NCBI GenBank assembly: GCA_950106755.1
Contig: OX467092.1
Location: 1,612,001 to 1,676,000 of the forward strand
Direction of reading: 5' to 3'
Length of the DNA stretch: 64,000 nucleotides
From: Climacium dendroides
Taxonomy: Eukaryota; Streptophyta; Bryopsida; Hypnales; Climaciaceae
Shown here: piece by piece, positions 10,673 through 22,439 of the stretch
How positions within the stretch are numbered: position 1 is the stretch's first letter
Layout: each line of letters begins with the position of its first letter
Program-made: the position numbers and the translations under genes
The notes under the pieces: generated by a model
The model's database searches: none
What the model was told of the DNA's origin: nothing
What the model saw: the letters and a program-made list of their open reading frames with translations, nothing else

Positions 10673-11908
10673 TCAAAAATGAGGATCTAGCAGAGCACCT
10701 GATCTTGTGAGCGATGCTTGCAGGTCTTTTAGCTCCGTGAATATGCCTTCAAAACTAGGTCGTTTAGTCTTTTCGCCCCAACATCTTTTCAGAAGGGAAC
10801 TTAGTCGTGCAGGGCATGTGGGTGGCAATCCAGGTCGCAAACCACCCAGTACTGCTCTCACCAAGTCATTCAGACTCAGCTCTGGATATGGATCCTCGCC
10901 AGTTAATATCTGTGAGCATGTTATAGCAAAATTGTAAATATCAGCCCTTGCCATGTCCTTAAAAGTAAATTTTGGGGTGAGTTCACCAATTGTTTCGTCA
11001 CTTGAATCTGAATCCCAATCCGAATCCGTGGAAGACTCATGCTTGTCCTCTCTCAGCCCTGTCAACTCCAAAAGCTCTGGCGCTCGCCATTGAGCCAGTT
11101 CCAAATTCCTTGCCCGACGTGAAACCAAAGTCCTACTCTTCATCTTCGTCCAAAACAGACCAAAATCAGCCACCTTAAAAGTCATATTTTCGTCGAAAGA
11201 GCGTGAAGAGACCTTTCCATTCGACGTGACTAGAATATTCTTCGGTTTTAGGTCACCATGTGCCACTCCCTTGTCGTGCAGGAACTTCACGCCTTCTGCG
11301 ACTTGCACCATAATTTTAAGTGCTTCTGGCAGGCCGAAAGGATAAACAAGTGGTACCGCAGAAGCAGACTCTGAAACAGTACCCGTTGGACTATTTCTAC
11401 CGTCCTTAATGAACTTGTGGAGATCGATCAAATGGGTCGTCTGAGAGGCAGGACCTGAACCAGAAGATCGCTTTCGCCGTGAGTCCTTTATCTTTTGCAT
11501 CAAATTTAGAAGGTCATCGTCCATCAATTCTACGACAAGAGAGCAGCTTCCTTCGTCAACAGTCCAGCAATATGTTCGCAGAACATTTGGGTGATCGAGA
11601 CCTACGAGAGTAGCTGCTTCTCTTTCAAAGATATAGCTCGGTACTCGTAGAAAGTCTTTCCTGGCGTAACTCTTTCCTTCCAACGTCGTCTCATACACAA
11701 TGCTAGAAGGACCTTTGCCAATGAGACGCCCACTTTTCAAATCTTTCGATTGTACCTTCTTCATGGACCTTGAACTATGCTCTTCCATCCCGCCCTGACC
11801 AGAAGAGGAGGCCACAGCTCCATACGTTTCGTAGTAGACATTATCCCTGGGTGTACTTCTATAGCTCGCCATCGCAATGCCGTCCAAACTCACGTCCCAA
11901 TCGGATGT
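10673..11908 (-). CDS. K1 left: non-RD protein kinase, intact (about 400 aa)
   Basis: One large exon encodes a complete kinase domain. Counting from the codon at 11893, the loop is LIGKGPSSIVYE (58-68), the ATP-site lysine is in YARK (Lys79), HGDLKPKNIL is at 212-221 (catalytic Asp214, HGD instead of HRD), DFG is 243-245 and APE 271-273. A long Ser/Arg-rich insert (135-175) and an acidic Ser/Asp stretch (288-300) lie in loops. The first ATG of the frame is at 11872. An acceptor at 11909-11911 (cgcag) would add TSDWDV in phase with the 14.6-kb exon. The frame ends at TGA 10673-10675, but a GT donor after TCAG at 10699 gives an in-phase splice to the K2 exon at 10542. Catalytic residues suggest an active non-RD Ser/Thr kinase. 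The right-arm copy is very similar but broken. Confidence 0.9.
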   Translation of the reverse strand, partial: TSDWDVSLDGIAMASYRSTPRDNVYYETYGAVASSSGQGGMEEHSSRSMKKVQSKDLKSGRLIGKGPSSIVYETTLEGKSYARKDFLRVPSYIFEREAATLVGLDHPNVLRTYCWTVDEGSCSLVVELMDDDLLNLMQKIKDSRRKRSSGSGPASQTTHLIDLHKFIKDGRNSPTGTVSESASAVPLVYPFGLPEALKIMVQVAEGVKFLHDKGVAHGDLKPKNILVTSNGKVSSRSFDENMTFKVADFGLFWTKMKSRTLVSRRARNLELAQWRAPELLELTGLREDKHESSTDSDWDSDSSDETIGELTPKFTFKDMARADIYNFAITCSQILTGEDPYPELSLNDLVRAVLGGLRPGLPPTCPARLSSLLKRCWGEKTKRPSFEGIFTELKDLQASLTRSGALLDPHF

Positions 11909-12059
11909 CTGCGAGGAGTATTCATGGGATTCATGGGATGGATTTCTGAAGAGCCTGCAGGGCTGCTGCTACTCGGTTGGTTTGGTGTTGCTAGTCGTAG
12001 TAGTCTCTGCGAAATGTGCAACAATTCCATGCTCAATTCACAAATTCACAACAGCTAGA

Positions 12060-14556
12060 AAGGTGAGATTCAGCGTGACGTGACCATAATCAGGTGTTTT
12101 TGGAGAGATGGAACTATGGCGTGCTTACCGGTTGAGGTTTGAAGGTGAGAGGGGCGGACTCGGCCGCCGGGTATTCCTAAGGGCTCGTCAGAGCATAGGG
12201 TGTCACGAGTACCACAGGGCTGTGGTTGAATGCATTCTTGAACAGAGTTCTGCAGTAACAGCCATGGGCCAAAAATATTAGATTCTTGTGAAATTCAACA
12301 AGCACGTCTCTGAATTTTCGAGGAGATTTGACGGCTAAGGTTCTTACATCCGATATCCGAGAAGGTCATCGTCCGTCACGGTTTTCTTGCTGTAGATCTG
12401 AACCGTGAGCTGATTCGTTGCAAGATCAACTTGGAATTCAAACTTCGTGACGAAGACTGGATGAGTTCCACCCTCTACAAGTGCGCAACAAAAGGTGAGT
12501 TACCATAAGGTGCTTCAACTTCCAGTGACGAAGAACTTTCGGGAGAGATCATCAATTAAATCTGCCAATACTGAGTGCCTCGTCAGCTGTAATATCTTTC
12601 CTCAAATCTCCCTAAATCAAATAAGAAAACAGTCATTTAACTCTCCTCACTGCGTAAATTTCAGCTTAAGGTGATCGCAGACATGATGATTCTGAAATAT
12701 ACTTTACACTCAGAATATACTTTACACTCAGACTCTGTTGCTAATATCGCACCAAATGATACTCGGCTAAAATTCCTGTAACTCAACCTGAATTTCGAGC
12801 AACAGATTTTTGTAGCAAGTAGCTACAAAGATGAGTCTCTTTCCATATAACAGTGCCCACTTTTCGAGTAGAGTAGCTACTCAAAATTCGTAGCTTCTGT
12901 CGATTGAAAGCCTCCCCTTCGGTCCAGACCCAATAAACTAAGGTTTGTGACATTAGCAACAGAGTCTTCACTTTCAAATCTTGTCGAACACTTGTCTCTC
13001 ACGTTATCGTAGCTCTAGGCAAGCTGGGTGGAAATAATTCTGGAAATAAATACCGAAAAAAAAAAAATTGTGTCTGGAAAAAAATAACCTTACAGAAGAT
13101 ATTCATTTTAAAGAATCTGCCAACCTTGATTCTCTAAAATAAATAAATATTCAGTAGAATGAGCCTTCCCTGTCCTCTACTTGAGGTGTGGATTTTAGAT
13201 TTTACAGCATCATGACTTGAAAAATGCCGAAAAAAATTTCTAATTGGAAATTGGTTAATTCCGCAATCGCTATGTAGATCGACCTAGCTAAATTTTCGGC
13301 ATGAAACCACCGAAAGGGGAGTGAAACTCAACTCAACGAGTTACCCAAAATTGAGATGTCCATGACTTCACCGCACTCTCCACTTACACTTCTAACTCTC
13401 CGAGAGGCGTCTTCACGAATTCCAAAGCTTCGAAACCAATCCCAAAAGATTTATACTGCCAAAATTGTTGCTACACTCTAACTTCTACCTTCTAATTCCC
13501 AACCTGAAGGGACGCCTTGCCTGGAATGAAACGCAATTAATGGTTACCAGAGATCACTACCAGAACGCAACCTGCTAGCCCAGACGGTCACGAATATTTG
13601 ACACCAGAATAAGAGCAAGTCATACGGGTGAAAGCTTCGCCCGACTGAGCACCTGAAATACGTCTGATCGCCAACATCGGTCCCTGAAGTCCTCGCAGAC
13701 CGTCTTCCTCTAGTTAGATTCGAAGCCTACACCCTCGTCTTGATGATGGTCGCAATTGGTGCCTGCCGTTGTGAATGTAGGCCGACTGAGAGTTGACAAA
13801 ACAAGCCACACACGCATCAGCATTTCATACTACGGAGTATGTTACTCCAAACCCAGGCACAGTCATTGAAAACATGCTATTCATACTAAAAGGGCTCCCC
13901 AATCCGCGCAACTCAGCACCTCTAAGAATGACACTGAGGACAGACTTTGAACCACCTGCAAAAACGGAGTCACATATAAATGGCAGCTATGAGTCGATGT
14001 TGATATAATTGAGTTGCGGTTGCCTTCCATTATTCGCTATCTCAAGCACGCTACTATACCTACATCCTCGATGCTAAAGCAGGCACTATCTGCAACAATC
14101 CTTCACGTTGCATTGAAGTACAGAAACCTTGCCGTTACTCAGTCCATGACCTCGACATACGTTGTCCGCACCGTTACGAAGAACGGCTTTCAAGAACATT
14201 CTCGACTTCTAGCTCAGCGTCAACTTGAACGTCTTTCATACGATTATCAATTACATCTGAAAAATTACAGAGAAAGAACAGAGGATGTTGGAAAACAGAG
14301 TTAGCAAAATGCATACCGCAGAATTTGATTCTGGAATATTCGACCGTTCATTGAAAAGTTCTACAGTTTCCAGAACACAATCGGTATAAGTGATTACATA
14401 CATCAGAACAGCGCGTCCCGAATTCTACCCTAAGAAGCACAGTAGAGGAAAGCAAACTTCAATACTGTCTACAAACTCTTCTAGCAATTCAGACCCTATA
14501 ATAAATTCTTTCATCTAACGCACAGATGGACAAGAAATTTGCCATATTAAACTTAC
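12060..14556. other. Large intron or promoter region of left K1
   Basis: The part at about 13480-13780 is clearly similar to the right-arm intron (33850-34110), for example 'acaacggcaggcacc' and the 'ctctggt(a/g)accat' block read on the minus strand. Most of 12060-13450 has no counterpart in the right arm. A GC-richer block at 12125-12260 contains a possible donor (GGTAAGC, ending an exon near 12125 on the minus strand), so an alternative 5' exon or promoter just upstream of K1 is possible. A short direct duplication (aatatactttacactcag, twice) lies near 12698-12732. Confidence 0.5.
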
Positions 14557-14706
14557 CCTGAATAGACCGGCTAGGAGCGTCGCATGTACATGCTTCGGAA
14601 GAACCTCGTCCTCACACCACCTGCTCAGAGCTCGCAACATTCCGAGAACTCCAGACGATGAGAAACTTCCAAGTTCCGATCTCTGTCTTAATTCTGCCCA
14701 TTTCTG
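14557..14706 (-). CDS. Left-arm N-terminal exon (helical, ~50 aa)
   Basis: Between an acceptor-like 'tttacag' and a strong donor (AGG|GTAAGT at 14557/14556) the frame reads QQKWAELRQRSELGSF, then GVLGMLRALSRWCEDE. The same exon occurs in the right arm at 32894-33038 with conserved codons, which argues for coding function. It is charged and probably helical; no family was recognised. The phase-0 donor can join the K1 exon at 11908. No ATG lies in frame upstream, so there must be a further 5' exon, or translation starts at the internal Met. Confidence 0.55.
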
Positions 14707-14989
14707 CTGTAAATTCCTAGTAAGAAGATGGCTTGCCTCGACTTTGAGGACCGGAGTGATTGCGATCCCAAGAAACGTGAGACCGGGGTTTGAACTATTC
14801 ACTTAACTGACTTACGGCACGCAATACTCGCATATTGTAATCCGTCAAAGAGAATTGATTCCCGCGCTTAGCCGCTTGCCATTCAAGATTTTTATGGAAT
14901 ATATTTTATGTGGTGAGCTAGGTGAGGGCCAGGGCTAGGTAGAAAGGAGCAAATCGGGGAAAGCCATAGCTGTTTTACCCCTAAGTGTG

Positions 14990-16450
14990 CATTTGAATGA
15001 TGAACCCCAGGTATTTTTTCATCATTCACTGCACTATTTTACCCCTAAGTGTGCATTTTTTAGTTATTTTTTGTTCCAAAAAATTAGAAAATTACTTTTA
15101 CTCATATTTTGGTCACAATTTTGGTACCGTCGGAAAGCTCTCGGCGAGAAGGGATGCACAAGCTTGGTTTCATGGCATTCCAACTTACAGTGAGAAAGTT
15201 ATGGATTTTTGAGTTGTTTTTGGTTCTAAAAAAATTTAAAAATTACTTTTACTTTTGTTTTGATTGTAGCAACGCTACAGGGCACTCTAGTCTCTTCTAT
15301 TAACCCCTAAATGCCGGGCCTCTAACCACTGATTTCAAGCCTCCTTGCCACCACCCAGTTTGTTGCCATTGCAGGATTAGATATGTATGAAAATTTTTAT
15401 ATTTATTTTTCAAAGATGAAACTACATGTCTTCTTTACTTCACAAAAAAATTGTATTTATTTTGAGGAAAATTGATTTTTTAAAGATTTTTTGAAGGAAA
15501 AGTAAAGAAAAATCATATCAAATACAAAATTATTTCAAAAAATCTGAAAATTTCACCATGTGTGTACATGACAATGACAAACATCATGGTGTATACTCAA
15601 GTCCCGTGACATTCTATAATTAGAATGTAGTAGACATTGAAAATACAACCAAATTGCAAATTGCAATGAAATATTCAATATTACGAATTTTTCCAAAATT
15701 TCAATTGGAGTAGAAACTAGAGTAGAGGTACTTCATTTTGATAGTTGGTCTCAAACTCAGAAAACATCATTTTCATGGAGAAATTTCAGATTTAGAGCAA
15801 GAAGTAACAACTTCCTAGAATACACTGAAAATAGCATATTTTGTGATCCGTTTTTTTTACTAACTTCTCATTCATGTGATGACAAACACTAGCAAAACTA
15901 CAAAATCACTTAGGAACTCTTCATAATCCACCATAAAAGATCAAGAAGAAAAAAGATATTGATGCTCAGTCATCCAAACGCCACAAAATGGCGCTGGCAG
16001 CGTTATTGGGTTAAGGATGTTTGTTTTATTTTGTTTGTTTGTCACATTGAGATTTCCTAGACCATGCATCCCTTGATCGCATACTTGGTACCGTCGGAAA
16101 GCCCTCGGCGAAGAGGGGTGCATCAGCTTGGTTTTGTGACGTTCGGATGTACTGTATAAAAGTTATTGAATTTTGAAGTATTTTTTGGATCTAAAAATTA
16201 GAAAATTACTTTTACTTATATTTTGGTCACAACACAAAGCTCTTTTCATTAAAAAATTATTTTTACTTATATTTTTGTTACAATCTTGGTATCATTGGAG
16301 GGCTTTTCAATGAAGAGGGGTGCACTGGCTTGGTTTTGTGGTGTTTGGACATACGATGTAAAAGTTGTTGAAATTTGAAGTATTTTTTGGTTTTAAAAAA
16401 TTAGAAAATTATTTTTACTCTTGTTTTGACTATGGCAACAATACAAGGCA
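14990..16450. repeat. Dispersed repeat with three diverged copies; otherwise gene-free
   Basis: A segment beginning 'ttggtaccgtcggaaagc' and continuing 'gcttggtttcgtgg...aaagttattga...ttagaaaattacttttact...gcaacaa' occurs at 15117-15285, 16085-16215 and 16285-16450, with a fourth diverged copy at 39430-39630. It is non-coding and probably derives from a retrotransposon end. The DNA between copies (15300-16000) is AT-rich with no gene. Confidence 0.6.
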
Positions 16451-16809
16451 CACAAGTGTTACGTGAAGTGATATTAGGGTCCCTTTACATTGGAGTGTAG
16501 TATTAGATGAACTCCCTTAGGAATTCACCTTAGGGTTGAATGAATTTCATCCCTATATTAATTCATCCATTTTAGGGTTTGAGTTTTTAGGTGAAGAGAG
16601 CTTCTTGACTTGACATTCTTGTCAAGTCAAGTTTAGTGAGTGTTATGAGAAAGTTGTTGTGTTTTGAAGCTTTGCTTGGAGATGGTGGTTTATCATTTAA
16701 TAAAGATTTTCACTTCTTCTCTCATACTTGTACTCTTGGATTTCTACTTCGTGAAGTGAGAGCTACTTGGCTTTATGTGTGTGGATTAGAATAATTCTAA
16801 TTTGACAAG

Positions 16810-18860
16810 ATTTCTCTTTTTTAATTTTGTGGTGGAGCAAATCGTTGAGATAGAGATTAAATTGATTTATTGAGTGTGGCTCACATTTGGAGGTATTCTC
16901 AAGTATTTACAAATAATTTGGGGATGTTTATAGAATGATTGGAAGTAGTGGAGAGAACTTAAAAAGTTGTAAGTATTTTTTGCCCCAAATTTCTAATTTT
17001 TTTTAGTGACAATTGTGAGTAGAAAGACAAAGTTTCAAGTTTTATTTTGTTGTTCATAGTTGTAAAACTTGTAGAGGAGTTGTATACAAATCCAATGCTT
17101 CAAAAATCGCAAGATTTGAGTAATTTTTGAGAAAATTAAGGGGTTTTGAAGTTCGTAAGTTTTTTAGGATGAATTCCTGAATCATGTGCTTGTTTATCAA
17201 AATCTAGGATTTTCAAAGATTTTTTGAAATCTAGGAATTTTGAAGACTTTCTCAAATTTAAGGAATTTAAAGATTTTCTATCGAAATTTATTTTTTTCTT
17301 TAATTCTGAAATCTAGGAAATTTGAAGATTTTATAATCTGGGTTTTTTGAAGATTCTTGAATGTACATTTATGGCTGATTTGGAAAATCTAGAATCTAGA
17401 ATTTTTGTAGATTTAAGTTTCTCTTAAAAAAAAGTGAAGTGCAAACTTTGAAAATCAATTTGAGAGGCATTATAGCTTGGATTTGAGTAAAATTTGTGCC
17501 TATTTTATGTGAAATTTGCCAAGGATTTCAATATTGTAGTTGATTTGGCATTTGAACTTGATTTTCATCCTGCTATAGCGATTCTCATGGGCTGAATGGT
17601 GTTTTTGAACATCAATTTTCAAAATTTCCAAAGATTTTAGGTTTTGGAGCCTAAATAGAGACTTTTTAGTGTCTTCTATTATTTCTTGCTACAAGATTTG
17701 CAACTCATGATCATCCATTGCAGGCATGTATCGATGGTTCTTATTTACATTTTTCTTACGTTTTTGTAATTCGTTGTTTGGGGAAGAGGATCCAATTTGG
17801 ATTTCTTGGATTTTGTTTTGGTTCCTTCTTTTGTGGTGGACATTGTTGTTGTTGGTTTCTGGTTTTGTTTCATTTTGTGTTGTATTTAGTTTGTGATAGG
17901 TGAACTATAAAGGTGAGGTTAGATTGATGACTGACATAATTCTTTTGTTGTGGGTTGTTGGATTTGTAGTAATCCAAAGGTGATGACAAATGCACTACAT
18001 AGTTTGGTGGTTTTTCAAGTGTAGTGTCGTGACCCTAGTAACACTTTACAACTCCTAATGAGTTCTCCATACTTCATTTTCAATGTTGTGATCCTAGTAA
18101 CATTTTATAGCTTCTAATGTGCTTACCACACTTCACTTTCAGTATCACTTTAACCTACAAAGTTATGACCTTCTAAAGATTTGGATTCATTGAGAGTAGC
18201 ATCACACTTTTACCACAACCCTTCCTTTAGCCATAACATGCTACATACCATATTTTCATGAAGATTCATTGAGAACCTTTTATTCTTAGCCCTTGAGTGT
18301 CTTGACACCACCAAGATATTGCTAACTTTGAACAATCATAATTTTTAACCTACTAGTCAAAATTACCCATTATTTAGATGGTTAAATATGTTTTCTCAAG
18401 GGCTTTTCAAGAATGTATGATACACTACCGTGACCTTCAAATTCAAGGCGCTATTGTGCCCTATTTACTCGGGAGTCACCTATTTCTCCCTTTTTAGACT
18501 CTTGCAAGGTTTGAGAAGTCACCCCCAAGGTCCCCCTTGCTCACTAGGGCACTTCAAGCACTCCAAAGCAATAGGGATGTGACAAGATGGCTTTGAAGAG
18601 TGGGTTGTCCAAATAATCAAGTGTGATTTACAAAAGTATAGACAGCTCCGCAACAATCATTGTGATTGAAATTTTGATGTTGCTATGAATTGCCATGGGC
18701 TATTGTTTTAGCAAGCATGTGTTATTAGCATTTTATAGCCCTTACTAGTTGTTGTATGGTAGAGAGTCAATTTTGCCTAGCTTGGTATGAAAAAAGCTAA
18801 CTTCACTTGTGGATTTGAACAACTCTAATATTTGAAGTCAATGTCTACATGATCAAGTAG
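16810..18860. other. Non-coding interior of the decayed retrotransposon
   Basis: AT-rich DNA between the 5' LTR half and the polyprotein remnant. No integrase or reverse transcriptase motifs could be recovered in any frame, which suggests heavy decay or replacement by unrelated sequence. Confidence 0.4.
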
Positions 18861-18869
18861 AGTTCTTCA

Positions 18870-19415
18870 AAAGAGACATGCCAATGGCTATTAAAAACTT
18901 ATCTATATTGCTCAACATCGTAATACTTTACGTTATGCCTACATTTATAGTGATGCTTATCAACCTCAGTTGTAAAGATTCTCTAAGGGAGATTATGCAT
19001 ATTTGCAATGTGAGGCGCCTACAACCTTGGATGTCAAGGCTAAACGTACTATTTTTTGAATAAACACTACTAGAAAATTTAGTTTTTCTGTTGTTTTGGT
19101 CGCGTTGATCCGGTCAAATACTAAATTTTCTAGTAGTGAAAGGATATGTTGCCCAGTATCATTTTGTTGTTAGAAGGCAAGGATGGGCGAGAATGTCAAG
19201 AGCACTCAAAAAATTGTGCTCTTTATTACTTATCTATTGATGGCATTGTGCATCCCGAATTGGTAGTGGTGCTAGAAGGTCTTCCTTGTTTTGTTTGTAG
19301 AAAGAAGAAATATGTGGCTACTATGTTATTGTATAATCAATGCCAATGTGGTTGGCATATGGCTTGACTCCGTTCTTATCAACTCTGCCTCTAGGAGATT
19401 GGATTTATGTTCGAT
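18870..19415 (+). pseudogene. Ty3-type polyprotein C-terminus with PHD-like zinc finger
   Basis: With frameshifts, the plus strand encodes HRNTLRYAYIYSDAYQPQL, then KGDYAYLQCEAPTTLDVKAK, the end of an integrase-like region. This is followed by LLLEGKDGRECQEHSKNCA, then SIDGIVHPELVVV, and a finger CFVCRKKKYVATMLLYNQCQ-CGWHMA, continuing in a shifted frame as LPLGDWIYVRC. The GDYVYLQ and GWHxxCL...GDWxCxxC pattern is familiar from plant and algal Ty3 polyproteins ending in a PHD-like finger. A 74-bp CACTA MITE (19065-19138) interrupts it between the two parts. Several stops make it a pseudogene. Confidence 0.75.
19065..19138. mobile_element. CACTA-type mini-MITE (74 bp) inside the retrotransposon remnant
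   Basis: Ends CACTACTAGAAAATTTAGT and its complement flank a 30-bp centre. Target-site duplication AAA is present at 19062-19064 and 19139-19141. It splits the polyprotein remnant, so it inserted later. Confidence 0.85.
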
Positions 19416-20429
19416 GTTAGAGGTCTTCAAGTCATACCACATTTGAATAGGCATTGAAGATGTTTTGGGAGCCAAACTATTTATGTTCATGATGACAATA
19501 ATGCCATTTTGAATTAACTAGGTATTAGATATATGGTAGAAAAGATTGTAATTTGGATTGAAGATTAACACAGAGATGTAACATCAAAAAAAATTGTTGA
19601 AGGTGATTAAGGATAGGGCTCACTATTACACCCAACCTATAGTCTCTTATCACTCCATTTTAAATTCACTTTTGTATATGTGGTTGACCTGTAATTTCAA
19701 CTTGAATTTCAAAAGCTAATGTACAAATGTTTCATTATAGCATTTGGATCTAACTATATAGTGTAGTCTTAGCTACTTGTAGAGGCGGCATTGTCAACTA
19801 AGGGGGGCATTTGAGAGGGTGTTTTAGCACTCTTTTTTATGGATTTTGATTGATGTATTGTGTGTTACAATCTTTGTTTATATGACAATTGTTATGTAAA
19901 GTGACATCGAGGCCCCTTTACATTGGAGTGTAGTATTAGATGAACTCCTTTAGAAGTTCGCCTTAATGTTGAATGGATTTCATCTATATATTAAAGTTCA
20001 TCCATTTTAGGATTTGAGTCTTTAGGTGGTGAAAGCTCCTTGACTTGACATTCTTATCAAGTCAACTTTTGTGAGCATTTTGAGAGAGTTGTGTTTTGGA
20101 ACTTTGTTTGGAGATGGTGGTTTATCATATAGTAAAGATCTTCACTTTTTCTCTCACACTAGCATTCTTGGATTCTTTCTTTATAGAGTGAGAGCCACTT
20201 GACTTTGTGTGTGTAGATTAAAAAGATTCTCTTTGAGAGGGTGCTTTGGCACTCTCTTGTATAGATTTCGATTGATGTTTTGATTGATAGTTGTGACTAC
20301 ACAATCTGTTGTGTATTACAATCTTTATTTACACTACAAAAGGATGGGATTTAGGTTTCTCAAAATGTTAAGCTGAGTCCGCATATTGCTTCCTAGTCCC
20401 AAGTAGATGAAAAACTCAATGAATAATGG

Positions 20430-22260
20430 GGTAATCTAAGTTGTTGCCTCAAGCCTTTAAGTTATGCATGGTGACATTGAACCTTTCTACATTGGTTAAG
20501 TTTGGAGGCACACAATGGTATAATTTAGGTAGTCTAATATAGTTGTTTTATCCAACATCAAAGTGGAGGAATTTGAGACATTGAGTAAGTTTTTATATAC
20601 AACATTAGGTGCTACTAAAAAATTGAGTGCTAGTCCTTATCATAAAAAAAATACATAGCTTTGAAGCCACAATAAAAATGAGATAAAGCCTCTTAAAAGT
20701 TGCTTGACCTTACTATCTAGTGAAAAGATGCAATCCCCCGTCCTCTCATTTTTTATTTAAAAAAATTTCAAACTGTAGATCCTCTTATAGAAAAAAATTA
20801 AAACCATCTCCAAACCATGAATATGGGATACGAATATGGATAAAAAAGAGATATGAATATGAATACAAAAGATAAATATGAATACATGTATAGAAGATGG
20901 ATACAACTACGGATACAACTACAGCTATGGCTACAGAAGACAAATATACATACAAAAAACAGATACAAATATAATATAGATACAAGTATGAGTACAAAAG
21001 ATGTATACATATACACATTAAAATCCCATATCAATTGTAGAACCTCATGTTAGTTTGAAATTACAAATTAGAGGTGGAGGAGATATTTAGGATTTGGGTT
21101 GGATTGGGTTGAAAAATTTTAAAAATGATAATTTGGATTGCGGGGGTGGATTGGAGAATTAAAAAAATATTTAAATTGGATGGGTGAGTGGGTGGGGTGT
21201 AAAACCTCTGCCTCACTATGTGTTCAAAATACAGGTATATAGTTGACAAAGAATAGTTGAAGGTGCTTTTGATAATTGTTCTTATGTATATTGAAGACAC
21301 TACCTTGAAAATACCAAGCATGCTTGAGGTGGTGAATTAGTTGAAGGACCTTGGTTTAGCCCATTCTATTACAATATTCAATTAATTTGCAAGTAGTATG
21401 GTTTTTAGTAAAAACTTTATAGTTTCAAGCGAGGTTTCAAGATTTTTTTGGTACTAAGTTCATGGGGAGATTGATCATAGGTGGTTTGATGGGGGTTCTT
21501 TTTAATCATTAAAGGACTAAGATGTCCAATTTTTGTGCCATGTTTTTTTGAGTCATTTTGAGTAGATCACTTGAGGTCTCATTTTTGTTTGATTTTATTC
21601 ATTTTTTGACAAACACATGTAATGCTTTTCATAGATTCTAGCAACATGAAATATAATTCATCTCAATTATATTTTCGCACTTGAAATCCTTTGTCCTTTG
21701 GGAATTAATCATTGATGCTTCCTTAAGTTTGAAAATATTTGTTTCAATGTTTAATGTATTTTGGTGCTAGATAAGAAAGGTTTGAAGGAGGGTTTTTAAA
21801 AAGATATATGGCATGACATTTGGCACTATAGAGAAGATAGGGAGATGACCCGAGAGATGACCCCATTTGAAGACCATACATTATGTTTTAGAGTTCTAAC
21901 CTTCATTGTTAAAATTCATTCAATAAAGAGAATTTCAAATTTGATTACTCTGCAACAAGGACGCAATAAGTATTAGGAAAAATCTAGGCCTGAGGCTGTG
22001 AAGTCTACACCTCCAACGGTGCATTACAAAAAAAATAAAAATAAAAATAAAAATATATTAAATTTATTGAATCTAATGTGACACTATTGGTGCCATGTTA
22101 GATTGACTAATTTTTAAAAAATTTAAAATTTAAAATAAAAAATTCATTACTTTACAATAAGGGTGCAATAAGCATTAGGAATATTTTTTCATGTACTTGC
22201 ACTACCAAGGTGTCGAAAATAAAAAACTAGCGGCCTTTTCAGGCTGCAAACTTTTCCTAA
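20430..22260 (+). pseudogene. Third, decayed copy of K2 3' end and downstream DNA
   Basis: This plus-strand segment parallels, in inverse orientation, the DNA from 5300 down to 3780: 'ccttaaacc...tttctacattggttaa...tggaggcacacaatgg' pairs with 5160-5300, and 'ttaatcattgatgcttcctt...tattttggtgctag' pairs with 3920-3995. It also shares the 3' flank of the right-arm gene: 21310-21480 matches 39060-39180, and 21975-22260 matches 39215-39350 ('tggtgccatgtta', 'cttttcaggctgcaaacttttcctaatg'). No reading frame survives. Confidence 0.6.
20818..21020. repeat. Degenerate hexanucleotide minisatellite (GATACA/AATATG type)
   Basis: About 200 bp consist of imperfect 6-bp steps such as gaatat, gataca, aatacg and acaact. 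The periodicity keeps frames open on both strands, producing low-complexity Tyr/Ile/Cys-rich or Tyr/Lys-rich reading frames that should not be taken as genes. Confidence 0.7.
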
Positions 22261-22439
22261 TGGATGTACTCATTTGCTTGTGGATATAATGTCACTGATT
22301 TTAGGTAGCCTCCTTTGAGGTAGAGTATGAGAGCAAATGTAGAATTGGGAACCTCCTATTAAGTTTTTTTCAAAGTAATCTTCTATGGATATTGTGCCCA
22401 AGTGTGTAATAGTTGTAATTGGTCATTGAAATTTAAAGG

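Larger units (their letters stand above)
16457..20333 (+). mobile_element. Decayed Ty3-type LTR retrotransposon
   Basis: Two direct repeats of about 345 bp, 16457-16800 and 19890-20235, share TGTTA(C/T)GT(G/A)AAGTGA, 'cctttacattggagtgtagtattagatgaa', and 'cttgacttgacattctt(g/a)tcaagtcaa'. They look like LTR halves. The downstream copy is preceded by a purine tract (aggggggcat) and TGAGAGGGTGTTTT at 19812, a plausible 3' LTR start. The same first ~100 bp recur at 20234-20333, so a partial LTR follows in tandem. Between them lies the end of a polyprotein (18870-19415). Most gag-pol coding sequence is gone, and the 5' LTR lacks its first ~75 bp. Confidence 0.7.

Noticed and set aside
5304..14802. 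A classical receptor kinase with LRR or malectin ectodomain
   Set aside because: No LRR, malectin, signal peptide or transmembrane sequence was found upstream of K2 in either arm.
20335..20360. cactacaaaagg as a CACTA element end
   Set aside because: No matching inverted end was found within a reasonable distance.
20785..21034. Open frames on both strands rich in Tyr, Ile and Cys
   Set aside because: They result from the 6-bp minisatellite periodicity, which keeps stops out of several frames at once.
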